From Mercurialis annua (taxonomy: Eukaryota > Streptophyta > Magnoliopsida > Malpighiales > Euphorbiaceae), in contig NC_065575.1 in assembly GCF_937616625.2 (NCBI RefSeq), positions 23,360,001 through 23,424,000 of the forward strand: a stretch of 64,000 nt of DNA. The letters run 5' to 3'. The translations under genes were made by a program, and so were the position numbers. A model generated the notes under the pieces. The model was not told where the DNA came from. It did no database searches and was given only the letters and a program-made list of their open reading frames with translations. Shown one piece after another: positions 59,652 through 64,000 of this stretch (positions within the stretch are counted from its first letter, which is position 1; each line of letters opens with the position of its first letter).

Positions 59652-61437
59652 TTTATTTTATTAAAGTTATTGAACTGATTTTACTCTTAGACCGCAGTAG
59701 TAATTAGAAGTCTTACTTGTTATAATACTTGTTGTCAGATTAATTCAATTGGATTATTTGTTGATTGGCATTATTATATTAACTTATGTTATTTTAATAT
59801 TTATGCCATGTTAGAGACTCGGAGTTGACTGAGCGTTTATTATTTATATGTTGTTCATATAAACTGCTAGACTAGGTTGGAGACTCGGTTGCCCCCGAGC
59901 ATGTGGTTTTATACAAGTACAATGTTGTTAATGATAAATGTTTGTTATCCGCAAGGCTGGCTACGAGTTTCGGCACAACCATACCCATACCCTAGCGCCG
60001 GTCGCGATTCATGAAAATGGGTCGTGACAATCTCAAATAAGTGATTCCAAAGTAGTGAGTCAACTGAGTCATCACTATGGTCAATTTCTTCCCACAACTC
60101 AAGTGACCAAAGTCTAGCCCACCCAAAACCAATGTATAAACCAACTTTAAAAATCCGGAATATCTTTACAACAATATTAACTTGAAAACAAAGGAACTCA
60201 ACACTTAACATCACTAACAATCCAATTGTAACAACATGCCAACACCTAAGCCAACACTTGGCAAAAGATTACCCAAACAAACACGACGTGTTAAATCACA
60301 TTAAATAGATACCACAATGATTATGAACACTTATAAACCAACCAATTCAGATTTGACATTACCTTTTTAATCCACTATAAAAACAATGGTAACTTATCTC
60401 AACTTATAAACGATTTGTGCGACAATTTCCAATTAAATCAATTAGCCTAACATATTAGAACTATCAAAATAACCCTTTTGAAAAGATAATTTCCAGCCAT
60501 ATTTATATGCCTTTAAAACATCGGATTACTTTTAGAAACCTACAATTTAGTACCACACCTAAGTCTAGGCAATGATCTCAAGTCACCCAATGTAAGGTTC
60601 TTAACTAGCCACCTATTATCAATTTCTATAGGTATTTCCAGATTTTTATAAAAGGAGAAACATAATTTAATTCATAACCACATGCCAACTCACATAGCCC
60701 TTAGTCTAAGCAATGATTCCAAGCTAATCAAGTAAGAACAGTAACAATTAACAACAACAACACCCAAAGTATGAAATCTCAGATTTCAATCAAGCCAAAA
60801 CATAATATACAACATGCTATGTCACCCAAAGTAATAAACTAAACCAATATCTAACAATCTCTACAATTCAAAGAAAAGGATTAGAACCACTAACCTCTTG
60901 AAATAGATTAATAATGATCGAAAAGAGAAAACCCAGAAAAATAATAACTCAATTCAGCCTATAGCAACACATAATAGAGAACAATTAATAAGAATTCGAT
61001 TGAATGAGTTTTAAGGAATTAAATGTTGAAATAGTTGATTAAAATACTTACAATTGAAGAAAATATGTTGAGGAATCAATAGGAGATGATAATCTGAGAG
61101 TGACAGCCGCAATAGAGTTTTAAGAAAAGTTCAAAACTGATTTAGGTCGAATAAGGTGGTATTTATAGAAAAACGGCGAACTGTACAGTGCAAGTTGGCG
61201 ACCGCGAACTATAGTTGGCGACCGCTAACTTTTCTGCCCAAGAAGGAAAAACGCGAAATTTGACTTTAAGCTCAGAATCGATCCGATGACCCAAACCACA
61301 GTCAAAACATCATAAAACATCATTCAAGATGTCATGAACCTTCAAACCATGTTTTCGACAAGTCAAACCAACTCAAACAAATCCAAGGTATAATGGAAAG
61401 TTCATCGGAACTAGCTGGAAAAACACGGGGTATTACA

Positions 61438-64000
61438 TTCTTCCCAACTTAAAACAAAATCGTTCTCGATTTTTAAAACAAAAACAACCGTCGAACAACA
61501 TATCATCAAGATATCCAACGTAACAAGAACAATAATCAACAACACTGCAACAAACCCTGTCTTTTAAGAATAGTCTTTAATCAAAAACCAACCCGACTGA
61601 AATCCATAGTACTCCGTGCTTAACGACCAACGCGCTTGCATATGCAAAACTCAACAGGTTGTTCCTCGAACGATAACTCAAAACCACCACATTCATAACC
61701 AAACAATCATAAAAAGTCGCAAAAACCTTAATACTAACTTCCACTTAACATAAAATGATATCGCCCTTTCTAGGTGAAATCAAACGAAGGATTAAAAACT
61801 CTCCCACATAAAGCTCTATTGAAATACTTAGGATAATCAAGAACAAACCTCAAATCTCTTTCGATGATAACTCTAATCAAAATTTCCACCTAGAGAAAGT
61901 CAACACAAGACGAAACACGCCAAAAACATATGGGGTATTACATTCTCCACAACCTATGGAAAATTCGACCTCGAATTTTAAATCTGATACTGATTTGCAG
62001 TTTAAACGGTCACAACACACATATGCGCAAAATTCTGAGTCTAACAACTAGGTGCTCTAATGATTGCTCGGTCAACACAGTTGAATAATCCACAATTTTC
62101 TAACTAATAGTCACAAATACTCTTTACCGGAATGGCTTCCAAAACCACCTCGAATATTAAATAATTATAAAATCCTTAATATCAAAATACAAATCAAGCC
62201 CTTAGCTCGACTATAGTTCTACAATTCCAAGATCTTTTGCCTCAAACAAAACAAGGATACTGCAAACATAGCTGATAAAAATCTATCGTTCTAAAACACT
62301 TACTTACTTTCACTTATAACATCTCGACATCGAAATAAGCGATAACAAAACCGAGTAAACTTCAGATAATATTTCAGTTCCACATCAAACACTATACTAA
62401 TCATCCAATCCTAACGATTAATATTAACTCGATAATACCATTAACTTGTGAATCTTAAAAACACAAGGCGCATACCGTTTTTCCCAAGAACACGTGAATT
62501 TAACTCATAATAATAGAAACTCCAGATTAATGATAGACAATCTCAATTACAATGATTCCTCCAATCATTTGGAAACATAACGCCCCAACTAACTGAACCT
62601 CGACTACACCTCACAACTTAAAAAATATTTTGCCTCTCTCACCAAGGGTTCAACCACTGACCCAGATGATAACCAGACATTCCAATAATTCCATTAATTA
62701 ACAAAATCGATCAACCAATCATGGTTGTCGAACCTGTTAACCGCGATTCCCGATTCTCAAATAAACTATCTCATATAACAAAATCGAACTCAAATTCTCA
62801 AAATTATTCAATCAATTGACTATAACTTCGTATACAACGAAATATCAATACGACCAGTTTACTACGACCGGATTGTTAGTTATGCTCAAAACCAACCCTT
62901 GGGGGTATAAAATCTTTTAATACAAAACATTTTATATACAAATTTTCCACTTTTCTTTAAAAAAAACTTTACGTCTTACACCTCCTTTTGCATTCAAAAT
63001 CAAAATACCTTTACCGTTAAAAATCCATCGGTTCATGAACCCTTAAATTTTTTCAAAATATCCACATTTTGAATCTGAAATTTTCCCTTTACTTTTCAAT
63101 GCGTTTGTAAATTTATAAAACAGTAAATGGAAAAAATTTATGTCCTCTTTAATCCAGACTTCCTACAATCAAATTATCCCTTTTTCAAAAATACACAAAC
63201 CGTGGAAACATCCTTCGTATTAAAAATACACATTGATTTTTTTTCAAAACAATAAAATTGTATTGTCACTTATAAATCTTAATTTGTAAATAAACACAAG
63301 ATTTGAAGAAATCTTAAGCCCACAAAATTACCATTACTTTTGAAACCAATTTGATAAAATTCCTTCCTTTTCTCAGAAGGGTACAATTGAACAATACAAA
63401 TCTCCTTGTTTATGAAAATACCTTTATTTCCATATTCCAAAATACTTGGACAATTTCAAATATGAAAAGATAAAGTTTCCTTTAAAAACGTAGTGTATAT
63501 ACACACATGAGCATAACCAACATCCTTAAATCACAAATCGGAAATTATCACGAAATCTTTCTATTCTAAATTACTCTATACCGCACTTTAGCACAACTCA
63601 AATATCGAGCGCAAACCTCAAGCCATTATTACTTTCTAAGAAGCACAAGATTCTGAAAACGCAGATCGATTACTATCTAAGTAATCGTCCAAAATTCACC
63701 ACCATCATCATAGAGTATTTCTCTAGCTACCTTTCGGTAACAGTTTCAAAATCATTTGAAATCCAATAATTTTATAAATAAATTTATCATAATTTGACTC
63801 GCGAGCTTCTTTCAAAACATCTTTCTCAAAACACTTTATCGATAAAATTCATTTTATATAATTGTGCGCCAGGGTGATGACATCTCTCATCTCCAAAGAA
63901 TTGCATCTAACTCTAATCATTTCTATGCATGTGAACATACTTAATGCTCAATGCAATCCTATTCGTGACATTCAAAATGCATGTTCATGATATGTCTGTG
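61438..64000 (-). other. Non-coding 3' internal part of a minus-strand Ty3/gypsy-type element
   Basis: Sequence 5' of the LTR on the minus strand. No reading frame of note on either strand. Two purine-rich tracts each run straight into TGTAATACCCC: one at the true LTR start (61437) and a second at 61942, preceded by GGTTGTGGAGAA and by AAATTCGAGGTCGAATTTTC. Tekay/Del-like elements have an AATTCGAGGACGAA-like word and a purine tract after the integrase/chromodomain stop, then long non-coding 3' sequence, and this fits. The rest, to 64000, is AT-rich with A-runs and ATGCATGT-like words near 63920-63990. The pol gene would lie further right, outside the window. Confidence 0.55.

Larger units (their letters stand above)
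56912..60029 (+). mobile_element. Solo LTR (family C) inserted in the minus-strand LTR
   Basis: TGTAATATCCCGTG to ATGGGTCGTGACA, 3118 bp including a 381-bp MITE. The target duplication ATCTC lies at 56907-56911 and 60030-60034. Joining the flanks gives CTTTATCTCAAATAAGTG, which matches the uninterrupted LTR at about 27293 (reverse complement CTTTATCTGAAATAAGTG), so the empty site is visible in this window. TATAAATA lies at 57347-57354. It shares blocks with family A (TGGTGTCTAGTACTC, TTCGGAGACGAACCA, GGTTATGATTTGAGC) but has a different variable region after GCGTGCGCACCGGTAT. No internal domain is present. Confidence 0.92.
56296..61437 (-). mobile_element. Long LTR (family A), minus strand, split by a solo LTR
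   Basis: The LTR begins (minus strand) at 61437 with TGTAATACCCCGTGTTTTTC and runs leftward. It is interrupted by the insertion at 56912-60029 and truncated at about 56296 (CCAATAGGCCTGG), where satellite begins; the last several hundred bases of a full LTR are missing. It is the reverse complement of 25621-27920 with few differences. Its TATA word lies at about 61159-61168. Directly upstream (61438-61447) is a purine-rich tract, so this is the 3' LTR of an element whose body lies to the right. The frame at 59945-60220 is LTR-derived. Confidence 0.85.

Noticed and set aside
1..64000. rRNA or tRNA genes, replication origins, and a host gene system.
   Set aside because: I looked for conserved tRNA arms, rRNA words and non-transposon coding and saw none. 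The recognised coding all belongs to mobile elements.

Overview
The window is plant nuclear DNA, almost certainly eudicot heterochromatin. It contains no intact host gene, rRNA or tRNA that I can see. About half is a 60-bp tandem satellite, and the rest is transposable elements nested in it. The plant origin is shown by a CACTA (En/Spm) transposon with TNP2, DUF4218 and DUF4216 coding remnants, by plant-type LTR retrotransposons, and by foldback MITEs with 9-bp target duplications. I cannot name the species.

Layout. Satellite in one orientation (called F, the A-rich strand on +) fills 1-6228. A decayed piece carrying a Ty1/copia protease-like remnant sits at 6229-6986. From 6987 to 17071 the satellite flips orientation 15 times, in blocks that recur as four higher-order units of about 2.0-2.6 kb. 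It is F again at 17072-23826, with a 1.9-kb tandem higher-order repeat and a mosaic third copy of the 1-5100 arrangement. After a 37-bp filler it is in the opposite orientation (R) to 56295. The R array is broken by a 3'-truncated LTR (25621-28239), a foldback MITE (31428-32502) and a large nested retroelement (36563-54055, target duplication GTAAC).

The nested retroelement has short LTRs of about 200 bp, a broken gag with a CX2HX4C-like knuckle, and a retropepsin-like domain whose DTG is now DEG. It has no reverse transcriptase or integrase, and it carries a long antisense ORF. Its best fit is a non-autonomous Tat-lineage Ty3/gypsy element. Into it went a solo LTR (39641-42628), a MULE-like foldback MITE (43124-44051) and an 8.4-kb CACTA element (44202-52616), which itself holds another foldback MITE. 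Conceptual removal of the CACTA and the MITE with one target copy each gives one antisense frame of about 270 codons. That supports the nesting order.

The CACTA element has a degenerate TNPD/TNP2 gene (stops, frameshifts, a deletion) and a TNPA-like Transposase_24 gene whose recognised exons look open.

The right end (56296-64000) is a minus-strand long-LTR Ty3/gypsy-type element: its 3' LTR and then non-coding 3' internal sequence running off the window. That LTR is split by a related solo LTR (56912-60029, target duplication ATCTC), which itself contains a 381-bp MITE with an exact 9-bp duplication. No host pathway is encoded here. The interest lies in satellite architecture, strand switching at short palindromes and a datable nesting series.
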